Below are positions 1 through 8,083 of a DNA stretch of 64,000 nt, one piece after another; position 1 is the first letter of the stretch; each line of letters starts with the position of its first letter. The position numbers and the translations under genes were made by a program. The notes under the pieces were generated by a model. It was given only the letters and a program-made list of their open reading frames with translations, ran no database searches and was not told where the DNA came from. Origin of the DNA: WHSW01 sp033856255 (GTDB lineage Bacteria; Actinomycetota; Thermoleophilia; Solirubrobacterales; 70-9); contig JAWVFH010000023.1 of the NCBI GenBank assembly GCA_033856255.1, positions 1 to 64,000 on the forward strand, given 5' to 3'.

Positions 1-216
1 CACGTCGCCCAGGGGCTCGGCAGCGTCCGGGTGCGGCTACACGACTTCGACGGCCCGGCCGAGTTCCTCGAGGCCATGCGCGACGCCGACATCACCCGCA
101 AGCAGCGCAACCTCATCTATGTGCAGGCGCTGAAGCTGCTGCAGACCGGCGGCGGGCGCGGCGGCAGGCGCCGCAGCGGAGGCCGGAAGCCGCGCGCGCG
201 AGCGGGCAAGGGCTGA
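1..216 (+). CDS. C-terminal end of an unrecognised protein (partial)
   Basis: The frame is open from base 1 and ends at a TGA at 214-216, so only the last 71 residues are visible and the true start lies outside the window. The visible part is a helical segment with the motif ITRKQRNLIYVQALKLL, followed by a Gly/Arg/Lys-rich basic tail of about 25 residues that could bind nucleic acid. I do not recognise the family. It runs in the same direction as the glycosylase-like gene about 80 bases downstream, and the two may be co-transcribed. Confidence 0.6.
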   Translation, partial: HVAQGLGSVRVRLHDFDGPAEFLEAMRDADITRKQRNLIYVQALKLLQTGGGRGGRRRSGGRKPRARAGKG

Positions 217-299
217 TGCAGGCGGCCGGCTCTGGAGGAGCGCGCCCCGCGCCGTCAAAGAGATCCCCCGGCTCGCACAACGAGCCGGGAGGGCTCAGC

Positions 300-905
300 G
301 TGCCGACGACAGACGACGAGATCCAGGAGAAATACCTCGAGCGGGCGATCCGCGAGCTGAACCAGCTCACGCACCGCCTCCAGGAGTGCTCGCACTGCCC
401 GCGCGGCAACCTGATGCCGGTGCTCGGCTCCGGGCACCCGCAGGCCGACATCATGCTGCTCAAGTACGCGCCGACGGCGGCGGAGATCGAGGAGGGCGTC
501 GCCTTCTACGGCCGCTCGGGCAACGCGTTGATGAAGAGCTTCAAGCGGCTCGGGATCGACCCGCTCGCCGTCTACGGGACCCTGTGCGTGAAGTGCCCGG
601 TCTCCGACCCGTCGCTGGCGGGCGGCGAGTGCGTCGAGCGGATCGTCGAGGAGATCGCGATCGTGCAGCCCCGCTGCATCGTGGTCATGGGCGAGCGCGC
701 GCTCGAGGCCCTGAACGAGGTCGGCGTGCCGCTCTCGAGCGAGCTCGAGCCTCGGATGGGCGAGCTGCAGAACCTGACCCCGACGATCGAGGTCCTCTAC
801 GTGCCCGAGATCGACGAGGCGCTCGACGCCGAGGAGCCGAAGCGAGCGTTCTGGAGCGCCTTCCGGGCCCTCGGCGACTGGTACGAGGACCTGCCTCCGT
901 ACTAG
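300..905 (+). CDS. Uracil-DNA glycosylase superfamily protein, atypical active site
   Basis: The predicted protein has 201 residues. It resembles family 4 (Fe-S) uracil-DNA glycosylases, which remove uracil from DNA in base-excision repair. Four cysteines fit the cluster pattern: C30 and C33 (CSHC), C99 (VKCP) and C111. The fold signature VMGERALEAL follows. The catalytic loop expected as GEAPG is KYAPT at 55-59, and no HPS-type motif is seen near the C-terminus, where LYVPEID stands instead. Activity is therefore uncertain. The GTG at 300 is chosen because GGGAGGG lies six bases upstream; an ATG at 216 would add 28 low-complexity residues. The gene overlaps the next, convergent gene by four bases. 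Confidence 0.75.
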   Translation: MPTTDDEIQEKYLERAIRELNQLTHRLQECSHCPRGNLMPVLGSGHPQADIMLLKYAPTAAEIEEGVAFYGRSGNALMKSFKRLGIDPLAVYGTLCVKCPVSDPSLAGGECVERIVEEIAIVQPRCIVVMGERALEALNEVGVPLSSELEPRMGELQNLTPTIEVLYVPEIDEALDAEEPKRAFWSAFRALGDWYEDLPPY

Positions 906-2383
906 CCCGCCGTCACGGCGACGGTGACGTCGCCCGTGCCGCTGCGGCGCAGCCGCAGAACGCGCGCGCCGGGCCTCGAGACGACATCGGCGCCGGTGGC
1001 CTCGACGCTGTAACCGTCCGGGTATTGGACCTTGGGGAGGAAGACCTCGGTCAGCTGCCCTCGTCCCAGCCGGGCGCCGTCCGGACCGCGGGTCGAGTAG
1101 ACGAGGTCGAAGCGCTTCGCATCCGGGTCGAAGCCGTAGCTCACCGGGGTGCCGGCAACGGCGCGGGGGTACGGCCGCGCCAGGGCCGCGAGCTTGCCGC
1201 GGTTGACGTTGTCGCCCTTCGGCGGCTTGCTCGCGTCGATGACCAGGGCCTGGACGCCGGGCCCGGACGTGGTCGGGTCGTCGCAGCCGCAGTAGTGCCA
1301 GTACTGCCACGAGGTCATGTGACTGTCGGCGAGCCTGACGATGCGGCCGATCGCCTCGAGGTCGTCGGTGGCGCCGAACTCGGTCAGGAAGGGAACGTCG
1401 CCGGTCTCCTCGGACTGCCTGTCGGCGTTCGCGAACACCGAGTCCTCGAGCGGCTCGCAGGCCGGCCCCGAGCCCGGGCCACCGAGCGCGCCGGGCAGGC
1501 AGTAGTTGTGGAAGCTGAAGCCGGCGGCCTGGTCGCCGGTGTCCGGCAGCTTCGAGTCGGCCCCGAAGTCGAAGGTGACCAGCGGCTCGTAGAAGATCAG
1601 CGTCTCGGGATCGACGTTGCGGATCTCGTCGATCACCCGTTCGTCGAACGGGGCCAGGGTGGTCGAGTCGAAGGTCGAGCAGCCGGCGGTGTTGAGGCAG
1701 CCGTCGGTGTTGAAGGCCGAGCCGGGCCAGGGCTCGTTGAGCAGGTCGTAGCCGGCCACGTAGGGGCGGTTGCGGAACTTCGACGCCACGCGCCGCCAGG
1801 CGGCGGCGTAGGTGTCCTGGAGGCCGCGGCCCTCGACCTCGGTGTTGGCCCAGAAGTTGTCGAACGCGTGTTGGAGGCCGGCGTTGACCACGTAGTTGGC
1901 CGGGAAGCCCTGCTGGGGCTCGGAGGGGGCGCCGTCGTCGACCACCTGCCAGTCGGGCCAGCCCTCGCCCTGGAAGCGCTCGTTGTAGAGGTCCTGGTGG
2001 AAGTCGAGCAGGGTGAAGATGTGCTGCTTGGCCAGCTGCGACTCGGTGCGGGCGAGGCTGCGGATGTAGCCGCGCCGGTACTGCGGCGCCCCCGAGTTCG
2101 AGGGCGGCCTCGGCTCCAGGCCCTTGTAGATGATCCCGAGCCGGATCGTGTTGAAGCCCTGGCGCTTCAGCCAGCGCGCGTCGTTGGCGCCGAAGCCCGA
2201 GTCCTCGGGCCGGTAGGAGCCGACCTTGTAGACCATGTTGAGCCCGTGCAGGATCACGACGCGGCCGTTGGCGTCGGTGAACCAGCGGCCGTCGTGAGCC
2301 AGCGGCGCCTGCGGGCGGGCGGCGGCGCCAGCGACCGTCGCGAGCATGGCGAGGACGACCAGGGGCGCGAATAGAAAGCGCAC
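902..2383 (-). CDS. Secreted glycoside hydrolase family 5 (endoglycoceramidase/cellulase-like)
   Basis: The 493-residue protein begins with a signal peptide (about residues 1-22) and carries a GH5 TIM barrel. LLDFHQD lies at 125-131. The acid/base glutamate is E217 in LLNEPWPG, and the probable nucleophile is E335 in LTEFGA. The DFHQD and long NEPWPG regions resemble endoglycoceramidase-like GH5 enzymes, which cleave glycan-lipid linkages outside the cell, but the substrate cannot be read from sequence. The tail (from about 400) looks like a beta-sandwich. The GTG start lies two bases after the stop of the upstream luciferase-like gene, so it is probably the last gene of that leftward operon. 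Confidence 0.85.
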   Translation of the reverse strand: MRFLFAPLVVLAMLATVAGAAARPQAPLAHDGRWFTDANGRVVILHGLNMVYKVGSYRPEDSGFGANDARWLKRQGFNTIRLGIIYKGLEPRPPSNSGAPQYRRGYIRSLARTESQLAKQHIFTLLDFHQDLYNERFQGEGWPDWQVVDDGAPSEPQQGFPANYVVNAGLQHAFDNFWANTEVEGRGLQDTYAAAWRRVASKFRNRPYVAGYDLLNEPWPGSAFNTDGCLNTAGCSTFDSTTLAPFDERVIDEIRNVDPETLIFYEPLVTFDFGADSKLPDTGDQAAGFSFHNYCLPGALGGPGSGPACEPLEDSVFANADRQSEETGDVPFLTEFGATDDLEAIGRIVRLADSHMTSWQYWHYCGCDDPTTSGPGVQALVIDASKPPKGDNVNRGKLAALARPYPRAVAGTPVSYGFDPDAKRFDLVYSTRGPDGARLGRGQLTEVFLPKVQYPDGYSVEATGADVVSRPGARVLRLRRSGTGDVTVAVTAG

Positions 2384-2385
2384 GA

Positions 2386-3162
2386 CTACGGTGCGGCGGC
2401 CTCGGCGACGGCGGTCATCGCTTCGACCGTGGCGCTGGCGAGGCCGCGAACGACGGTCACGTCGAGGGCGTCATAGGCGGCCAGTTGCCGCTGCGCCTCG
2501 TCGCGGTCGGTGGCGGCGACGCCGACCGTGCCCTCGGGCTCGCCGAGGCGGTCGAAGTGGTTGCGGTAGCCGGCGTGGAGGTCGCGGTAGAACGACTCCT
2601 CCTTGGCCAGCCGCTCGGCGGCGTCCTCGCCGACGGCGGTGCGCACGTAGCCGAACACCGGTGGGGTGCGCTGCGGCACCTCCAGGGCGCCCGCCTCGAC
2701 GTTGAGCCGGGCCGAGGCGGCGAAGCCGGGGGTCATCCAGTTGAAGAAGGCGCCGTCGAACTCCGCCCCGGCGAGCCGGCACATCTTCGGGCCCATCGCC
2801 GCGAGCACCAGGCGAACGCCGGGAAGCCGCCGGCGCAGCTCGGGCAGCGCCTCGCGCATGGTGGTCAGCGACTTGGGCGAAAAGCCCGCCCCGACGCCGA
2901 GCCAGAGGCGCTCGCGGTCGAGGCCGAGCCGGCCGATGTGGCCGTTGATCTCGACCGCTTGATGGCGGTCGAGCGCCATCACCGCGACCCCGAGCTCGAG
3001 CCCGGGGGCCGCCTCGTCGAACAGCTTCAGCGTCTCCAGGCCGAGCGCCCCGGGGTGGTCGTTGGACCACAGCGACGAGTAGCCGAGCTCGGCGCAGCGG
3101 GCCGCCAGCGGCCCGGCGACGTCCGGGTCCAGCCCCGCCGCGACTCCGAACCCGCGGCTCAC
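2386..3162 (-). CDS. Luciferase-like (LLM class, probably F420-dependent) oxidoreductase
   Basis: The 258-residue protein matches the luciferase-like monooxygenase fold. It has WSNDHPGAL near residue 36, the strand ELGVAVMALDRH, and the loop LWLGVGAGF that contacts the deazaflavin in F420 enzymes. It is shorter than the usual 300-350 residues. I chose the GTG at 3162 because it overlaps the stop of the rRNA methyltransferase (GTGA), which suggests translational coupling. The same frame is open much further upstream, but that extension is the antisense-like shadow of the methyltransferase. The substrate is unknown. Confidence 0.8.
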   Translation of the reverse strand: MSRGFGVAAGLDPDVAGPLAARCAELGYSSLWSNDHPGALGLETLKLFDEAAPGLELGVAVMALDRHQAVEINGHIGRLGLDRERLWLGVGAGFSPKSLTTMREALPELRRRLPGVRLVLAAMGPKMCRLAGAEFDGAFFNWMTPGFAASARLNVEAGALEVPQRTPPVFGYVRTAVGEDAAERLAKEESFYRDLHAGYRNHFDRLGEPEGTVGVAATDRDEAQRQLAAYDALDVTVVRGLASATVEAMTAVAEAAAP

Positions 3163-4487
3163 CGCTCGAACAGGGCGACGGTCTCGACGTGGGGCGTTTG
3201 GGGAAACATGTCGACCGGCTTCACGCGCCGCAGCGTATAGCCGGCCTCGACCAGCTGCGCCGCGTTCGGCGCCAGCGTGGTCGGGTTGCAGGAGACGTAG
3301 ACGATCCGCGGCGCCTCGCACTCGAGCAGCCGGCGGACGATCTTCTTCGACAGCCCCGAGCGCGGCGGATCGACGATCACCACATCTGGCCGGCCGGCCT
3401 CCTCGAGCAGCGGAGCGATCCCGAGCCGGGCGTCGGCGCAGACGAAGCGCGCGTTCTCGACCCCGTTCAGCGCCGCGTTGGTCTGCGCGTCGGAGACCGC
3501 ATCGGCGATCCCCTCCAGACCCCAGACCTCGCCCGCGCGGGAGGCGAGCGAGAGGCCGATCGTGCCGATCCCGCAGTAGAGGTCGAAGAGCCGCTCGTGG
3601 CCGCTGAGGCCGGCGAACTCGGCCGCGATCCCGTAGAGGCGCTCGGCCATCTCGGTGTTGGTCTGCATGAAGGCGTCGTGCGAGACGCGGAAGCGCAGGC
3701 CGCAGAGCTCCTCGGTCAGGTGCTCGGCCCCGAGTACCCCGGTCGGCCCGTCGGTGCCGCCGGCGGGACCCTCGATCACCGTGTGCAGGTCCACCGGTGG
3801 GCGGGGGATCTGGGTCTGCGACGTGACGAGGCGAGTCTGCACCTGTCCGGTGCGGCGGCCCTCGCGGACGACGAGGTTGCGCAATACCCCGGTCTGCGGG
3901 CCGCTCTCGTAGGCGGGGATACGCTCGGCGCGCGCCCACTCCCGGACCGCGTTGCGGGCCTCGTTGTTCGCCTCCGAGGCGAGCCGGCAGTCGTCGACAT
4001 CGACGATCTCGGCCCAGCTGCCGCGGCGGTGAAAGCCGAGCGCGACGGATCCCTCGCGTGGTCCGAACGAGTACTCGAGCTTGTTGCGGTAGCGCCATTG
4101 CTCGAGCGCCGGCTCGATCGGCTCCAGCTCGACCCCCCCGAGCCGGCCGAGCCGCCGCAGCGCCTCGCCTACCTGGTCGGCCTTCTCGGCGAGCTGGCGC
4201 TCGTAGGCCATTCCCTGCCAGGGCGCGCCCGGGCAGGGCTCGCCGTCGTGGATGCACGTGTCGGCGATCCGCTCGGGGCCCGGGCTGAGGATCTCGAGCG
4301 TGCTGCCCTCGCCGTAGTCGCGCTTCGACTTCGTCAGCCGGACCCTGACGCGGTCCCCGGGCAGCGCCCCGCTGACGAAGACGACGTAGCCGTCGGCGCG
4401 GGCGACGCCGCGCCCGCCCTGGGCGAGCGAGTCGACCTCGAGCTCGAGCTCAGCGCCCGCACGGGGGCGGGTTCGAACGGTTTCCAT
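3159..4487 (-). CDS. 23S rRNA (uracil-C5)-methyltransferase, RlmD/RumA/TrmA family
   Basis: The 442-residue protein has an N-terminal TRAM RNA-binding domain (about residues 5-65), a central RNA-recognition region, and a SAM-dependent methyltransferase domain. FDLYCGIGTIGLSL binds SAM, VIVDPPRSGL is motif IV, and the catalytic Cys sits in YVSCNPTTL. It should methylate a uridine at C5 in 23S rRNA or tRNA. The Fe-S motif of RumA (CGGC) reads CPGA here, so one cluster cysteine is missing. ATG 4487 is chosen because the TRAM domain begins just after it and AGG lies upstream; an ATG at 4541 would add 18 residues. It heads a three-gene leftward operon. Confidence 0.9.
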   Translation of the reverse strand: METVRTRPRAGAELELEVDSLAQGGRGVARADGYVVFVSGALPGDRVRVRLTKSKRDYGEGSTLEILSPGPERIADTCIHDGEPCPGAPWQGMAYERQLAEKADQVGEALRRLGRLGGVELEPIEPALEQWRYRNKLEYSFGPREGSVALGFHRRGSWAEIVDVDDCRLASEANNEARNAVREWARAERIPAYESGPQTGVLRNLVVREGRRTGQVQTRLVTSQTQIPRPPVDLHTVIEGPAGGTDGPTGVLGAEHLTEELCGLRFRVSHDAFMQTNTEMAERLYGIAAEFAGLSGHERLFDLYCGIGTIGLSLASRAGEVWGLEGIADAVSDAQTNAALNGVENARFVCADARLGIAPLLEEAGRPDVVIVDPPRSGLSKKIVRRLLECEAPRIVYVSCNPTTLAPNAAQLVEAGYTLRRVKPVDMFPQTPHVETVALFER

Positions 4488-4601
4488 CGACCTATGGTTG
4501 CTGAGTTGAGCGAAATTGGCGAATTTGGACGGATATCCCATCCAGGACGCCTGCAGGCCGGACGATGAAGCTGGTGCGATCTACGCGCACGGAGGAACGA
4601 G

Positions 4602-6458
4602 TTGCACGACCAAGAGGTCGGGCCCGGGTTGAACGAGCGACCGCTCAGCGAAGCGGCGCCGGGCGATGCCGAGGTCGAGCGTCTGCGCGAGGACGTCCGG
4701 CGCGAGCGCCGCCGGCTGCTGGTCGCGGTCAAGCGGATCGGCGACGCGTTCGCTTCGAGGCTCGATCTCGACGCGCTCGTCAGCATCCTCGCCGGCGCCA
4801 GCCTCGACGCGCTCGACGGCCAGGCCGGACGGGGCACCGTCGTCCACGGCTCCGGCCGCCCCAGCTTCTCGGTCGAGGCCTCGGATCAGCTCCGGCCGCT
4901 GCTCGATCGCGCCGAGAAGCTCGCGCTCGAGCGCCTGACCGTGGCCGAGGTCCATGACCGCACCGGCTCGGCGCTGGCGGCACCGATCTGCCCGGCGAAC
5001 GCGCCGATCGCCGTCGTCAGCGTTGCCCGCACCGGCGTGGCGTTCACGAGGGCGGAGCGCGAGCTGGTCGAGTACCTCTGCCTGCAGGCCGCCGTTGCCG
5101 CCGGCGACATCGCGCGCCACAAGGTTCTCCACCGCCAGGCGGTCACCGACGCCCTCACCGGGGTGGCGAACCACCGCAGCTTCCAGGAGCTGCTCGAGGA
5201 CGCGTTCACCAGCCGCCGCGCGACCGGGTCGGCGATCTCGCTCCTGCTCCTCGACCTCGACGACTTCAAGCGCGTCAACGACACCTACGGCCATCAGACC
5301 GGCGATCGCGTCCTTGGCGCGATCGGCGAGTGTCTGCTGCGCAACTGCCGGCTCAACGACGAGCCGGCCCGCTACGGCGGCGAGGAGTTCGCGATGGTGC
5401 TTCCCGACACCGACCTCGCCCACGCCGCGGTGCTCGCGGAGCGCCTGCGCTCGGAGATCGAGACGTTGCGGTTCCACGGGCCCTCCGGGAAAGAGCTCGG
5501 CGTCACCGCCTCGATCGGGGTCTCGAGCGCCGGCAAGGCGGCGCCCGACAAGCCGGCCTTGATCGCCGCCGCCGACGGCGCCCTCTACGAGGCCAAGGCC
5601 GCGGGCAAGAACCGGGTCGCGCTCGCGTCGCCGACGCAGGAGCCGCCGGAGTGGATGCCGCGGCCACGGGACGCGGACGAGCGCTGGAGCCAGCTGCGGG
5701 GCGGTCTCGAGCGCGAGGAGTTCGTCCTCCACTACCAGCCGAAGATCGCGCTGTCGACCGGTGCTCTGGTCGGCGTCGAGGCGCTGGTGCGCTGGCATCA
5801 CCCCGAGCTCGGGTTGCTGGGCCCGCCCCAGTTCCTGCCCTGGGCCGAGGGCACCGAGCTGATGCGCGAGATCACCCGCTGGGTGCTCGACCGGGCCCTG
5901 GCTCAGAACGCTGCCTGGCGCCGCGCGGGGAGGATCCTCCCCGTCGCCGTCAACATCAACGCCCAGGACCTCGCCGACCCCGGGTTCCCGGCAGCCGCGG
6001 CCCGGGCGATCAGGCGCGCGGGGACGACGCCCGACCAGCTGACGCTGGAGATCACCGAGGGAATGGCGATCACCGCCGTCGACAGCGTCACCGGCGTCCT
6101 GGCCGACCTCCGCGGCGCCGGGATCAGGGTTTCGATCGACGACTTCGGCACCGGCCACGCGTCGCTCACCCGCCTGCGCGACCTCCCCGTCGATGAGCTG
6201 AAGCTCGACCGGGAACTCCTCCGCCCGAGCCCGAGCACTCAGGATCTCGCCGTCGCCCGCGCCGCGATCACCCTCGGCCGCGACCTCGGGCTCACCGTGG
6301 TCGCGGAGGGAGTCGAGGATGCCGAACGCCTCGAGTTCCTGATCTCGATGGAGTGCGACGCGGCCCAGGGCTATTTCATCTGCCCGCCGCTGCTTCCGAT
6401 CGAGCTCGAGCGCTGGGCCGCGACCCAGCTCGTCGACGGCCGCTCCGTCGCTACTTGA
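4602..6458 (+). CDS. GAF-like/GGDEF/EAL cyclic di-GMP enzyme
   Basis: The 618-residue protein is a single-chain c-di-GMP turnover enzyme. A helical N-terminus and a GAF-like sensor domain (about 45-170) precede a GGDEF domain with an intact GGEEF (259-263) and an RxxD inhibitory site (R250-D253). An EAL domain follows, with EAL 393-395, NINAQDL, EITEG, the DDFG pair D513-D514, AEGVED and AQGYF all kept. Both synthesis and hydrolysis look possible. No membrane segment is seen, so it is likely cytosolic. The start is TTG at 4602, supported by GGAGGA five bases upstream. It is divergent from the rRNA methyltransferase gene. Confidence 0.92.
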   Translation: MHDQEVGPGLNERPLSEAAPGDAEVERLREDVRRERRRLLVAVKRIGDAFASRLDLDALVSILAGASLDALDGQAGRGTVVHGSGRPSFSVEASDQLRPLLDRAEKLALERLTVAEVHDRTGSALAAPICPANAPIAVVSVARTGVAFTRAERELVEYLCLQAAVAAGDIARHKVLHRQAVTDALTGVANHRSFQELLEDAFTSRRATGSAISLLLLDLDDFKRVNDTYGHQTGDRVLGAIGECLLRNCRLNDEPARYGGEEFAMVLPDTDLAHAAVLAERLRSEIETLRFHGPSGKELGVTASIGVSSAGKAAPDKPALIAAADGALYEAKAAGKNRVALASPTQEPPEWMPRPRDADERWSQLRGGLEREEFVLHYQPKIALSTGALVGVEALVRWHHPELGLLGPPQFLPWAEGTELMREITRWVLDRALAQNAAWRRAGRILPVAVNINAQDLADPGFPAAAARAIRRAGTTPDQLTLEITEGMAITAVDSVTGVLADLRGAGIRVSIDDFGTGHASLTRLRDLPVDELKLDRELLRPSPSTQDLAVARAAITLGRDLGLTVVAEGVEDAERLEFLISMECDAAQGYFICPPLLPIELERWAATQLVDGRSVAT

Positions 6459-7161
6459 GCTGCTTCTCGATCGCGTCGAGGATGCTCTTACGCTCCTTGC
6501 CGCGCTTCTCCTGAGTGCGCACCTTGCGCAGGTCGGCCTTGTTCAGGTCCTTGAGCCGCGCCTTCACCTGGGGAGCCGTGAGTTGCTCGTAGCCTGAGAT
6601 CGGCCCGCCCGGTGCGCCTGCGCGGCGGCGGAGCTTGTCGGCCTCCGCGAGCGGCCGGTCGGCCGCGTCGCGGGCGACGCGCGCGGCCCGCTCGGCCGCC
6701 CGGGACGCCTGCTTCCGCGTCTTCGTCGTCCGGCTTTCGAGCTCCTTGCGAGCCTTGGCCGTCCGGCTTTCGACCTCCTTGCGAGCCTGCTCGAGCAGCT
6801 TCTCGAGGTCGCGCATCAGGTCGTCGGTTGCCTTCCTGCTGCGGCTGACCAGCTTCGAGATCAATTCGTTGGCGTCGGCTCGCGTCATCCGGCCCCGCTT
6901 GACGGCGTCGTCGACGACCTCCTGGACGCGCTCGCGGGGCAACGTCACGTTCGACTCCAGGGCGCTGCGGCTGCGCTCGAGTGCGTCGCGAAACGCCTGC
7001 ACGCTCTTGTCCGAGCGCCCGGCGGACGCGCGACCCCGCGACGAGGCCCCGGCGCGCGCGGTGCGCTTCGGCTTGGCCCTGGCCTTCGCCCTCGGCTTCG
7101 CCTTTGCCGTCGAGCGCTTGCGGGCACCTGTGGACTTGGAGCCGCCGGACGTGGTCGCCAT
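6451..7161 (-). CDS. Basic histone H1-like/phasin-like coiled-coil protein
   Basis: The 236-residue protein has three visible parts. Residues 1-50 are a Lys/Arg/Ala/Ser-rich tail like those of histone H1 or mycobacterial HupB. Residues 50-165 form a charged coiled coil with phasin-like spacing and repeated blocks of the type ESRTxKxRKxxESRT. Residues 190-236 are a compact helical module (YEQLTAPQVKARLKDL) that resembles short SAP-like or Rho-N-like helices. A nucleoid or storage-granule-surface role is possible, but this is inference from composition. It overlaps the c-di-GMP gene tail by eight bases on the opposite strand. Confidence 0.7.
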   Translation of the reverse strand: MATTSGGSKSTGARKRSTAKAKPRAKARAKPKRTARAGASSRGRASAGRSDKSVQAFRDALERSRSALESNVTLPRERVQEVVDDAVKRGRMTRADANELISKLVSRSRKATDDLMRDLEKLLEQARKEVESRTAKARKELESRTTKTRKQASRAAERAARVARDAADRPLAEADKLRRRAGAPGGPISGYEQLTAPQVKARLKDLNKADLRKVRTQEKRGKERKSILDAIEKQLK

Positions 7162-7218
7162 CTTTGCCTCCTCGAGCTCTGATGCGTCGGGTTCGAGCGG
7201 ACTATTTCACGTCCGCAG

Positions 7219-8064
7219 CTACCCGGTGTCGGCTGGGCTTGACGGCGCGAGGAAAGTTGCCTCGACCGGAGCGTGGTCGGAGAGGCGGATCGCGCGATCG
7301 CCGGCCGGGACGTCACGCCGCTCCGGCGGCCACGGGGCGGGCGGGGCGGCGGACTCCAGGCCTCGGCTGAGCAGGTGATCGAGCGACTCCGGGCCCGTCG
7401 CCCCCGTGAGCTGGAAGCGCTCGGCCAGGCGATCGAAGAGGCCGGTCTCGCTGGGACGCAGGTTGAGGTCCCCGCCGAGCAACAGCGGGGCCCGCCCGGC
7501 CCATTCGCACGCTCGCTCGGCGGCCAGCTCGACCTCGCGCTCGGCGTCGCCGCGGCGCGAAGGCCCGGCGCTCGCGTGCAGGTTGGCGACGCAGAGCTCG
7601 AGGCCGAGGCGAGCGGGGACGGCGCGGGTGAAGGCCATCGTGCGGCGCTCGGGGACCGGGCCGGGCGTGAGCGCGAGCTCGCGGCGCCCGCGGATCTCGC
7701 CGCGGATCAGGGTCACGTTCGAGCCACCCTCGTTGGAGGCGACCAGGTCGGGGTTGAGCCGGGCGAGCAGCGAGCGCAGCGGTGCCAGCGAGTTGCGCGA
7801 GGTGAGCGCGCGGTGCGCCTCGGCTCCGCACGCCTCGGCCAGCGCGCCCGACCACCGCGGCGGGCACTCCTGCAGGAGTGCCAGGTCCCAATCGGCGCCG
7901 GCGATCAGCGCGGCGAACACGTCGAACAGGTCGCGGTTGACCTGGACGTGGGTGGCGCCGCGCTCGCTGATCCTGAGCAGCCGCGAGCGCCAGGTCTCGA
8001 GCGCCGGGTCCGGCGGGTGATCGCGGCCGTGAAACAGGTTCCAGGTCAATGCCCGCAGCTCCAT
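7219..8064 (-). CDS. Endonuclease/exonuclease/phosphatase (EEP) superfamily hydrolase
   Basis: The 281-residue protein carries the ordered EEP motifs: TWNLFHGR near the N-terminus, the metal-binding Glu in LLQECPP, NLHAS, GGDLNLRP, and a terminal LSDHAPVEA with the catalytic Asp-His. These Mg-dependent enzymes cleave phosphodiesters in DNA, lipids or nucleotides; the target here is not evident. No signal peptide is seen. The ATG is only ten bases from the argF ATG on the other strand, and a -10-like CATTCT lies seven bases upstream of it (on its strand), so translation is probably leaderless. Confidence 0.82.
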   Translation of the reverse strand: MELRALTWNLFHGRDHPPDPALETWRSRLLRISERGATHVQVNRDLFDVFAALIAGADWDLALLQECPPRWSGALAEACGAEAHRALTSRNSLAPLRSLLARLNPDLVASNEGGSNVTLIRGEIRGRRELALTPGPVPERRTMAFTRAVPARLGLELCVANLHASAGPSRRGDAEREVELAAERACEWAGRAPLLLGGDLNLRPSETGLFDRLAERFQLTGATGPESLDHLLSRGLESAAPPAPWPPERRDVPAGDRAIRLSDHAPVEATFLAPSSPADTG

Positions 8065-8083
8065 CGGTCATAGAATGCCCGGC
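8065..8083. promoter_or_regulatory. Shared bidirectional -10 region, leaderless on both sides
   Basis: On the + strand TAGAAT (8071-8076) is followed by seven bases and then a TTG (8084) in the argF frame. On the - strand CATTCT (8077-8072) is followed by seven bases and then the ATG (8064) of the EEP gene. The two -10 hexamers overlap by five bases, so one AT-rich patch could open for both directions. The promoter role is inference. Confidence 0.5.

Noticed and set aside
386..2374. A 662-codon open frame on the + strand antisense to the GH5 gene
   Set aside because: Its product is low-complexity and rich in Arg, Ala, Gly and Val, as expected for a shadow frame in very GC-rich DNA. The - strand GH5 protein has clear catalytic motifs. 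The same reasoning removes other long antisense frames, for example 3189-4568, 19 kb, 26036-27412, 29691-31556 and 50231-53362.
3163..4257. N-terminal extension of the luciferase-like gene up to 4257
   Set aside because: The extra 365 codons lie over the rRNA methyltransferase gene on the same strand in another frame and have shadow composition; GTG 3162 with a GTGA overlap is a better start.
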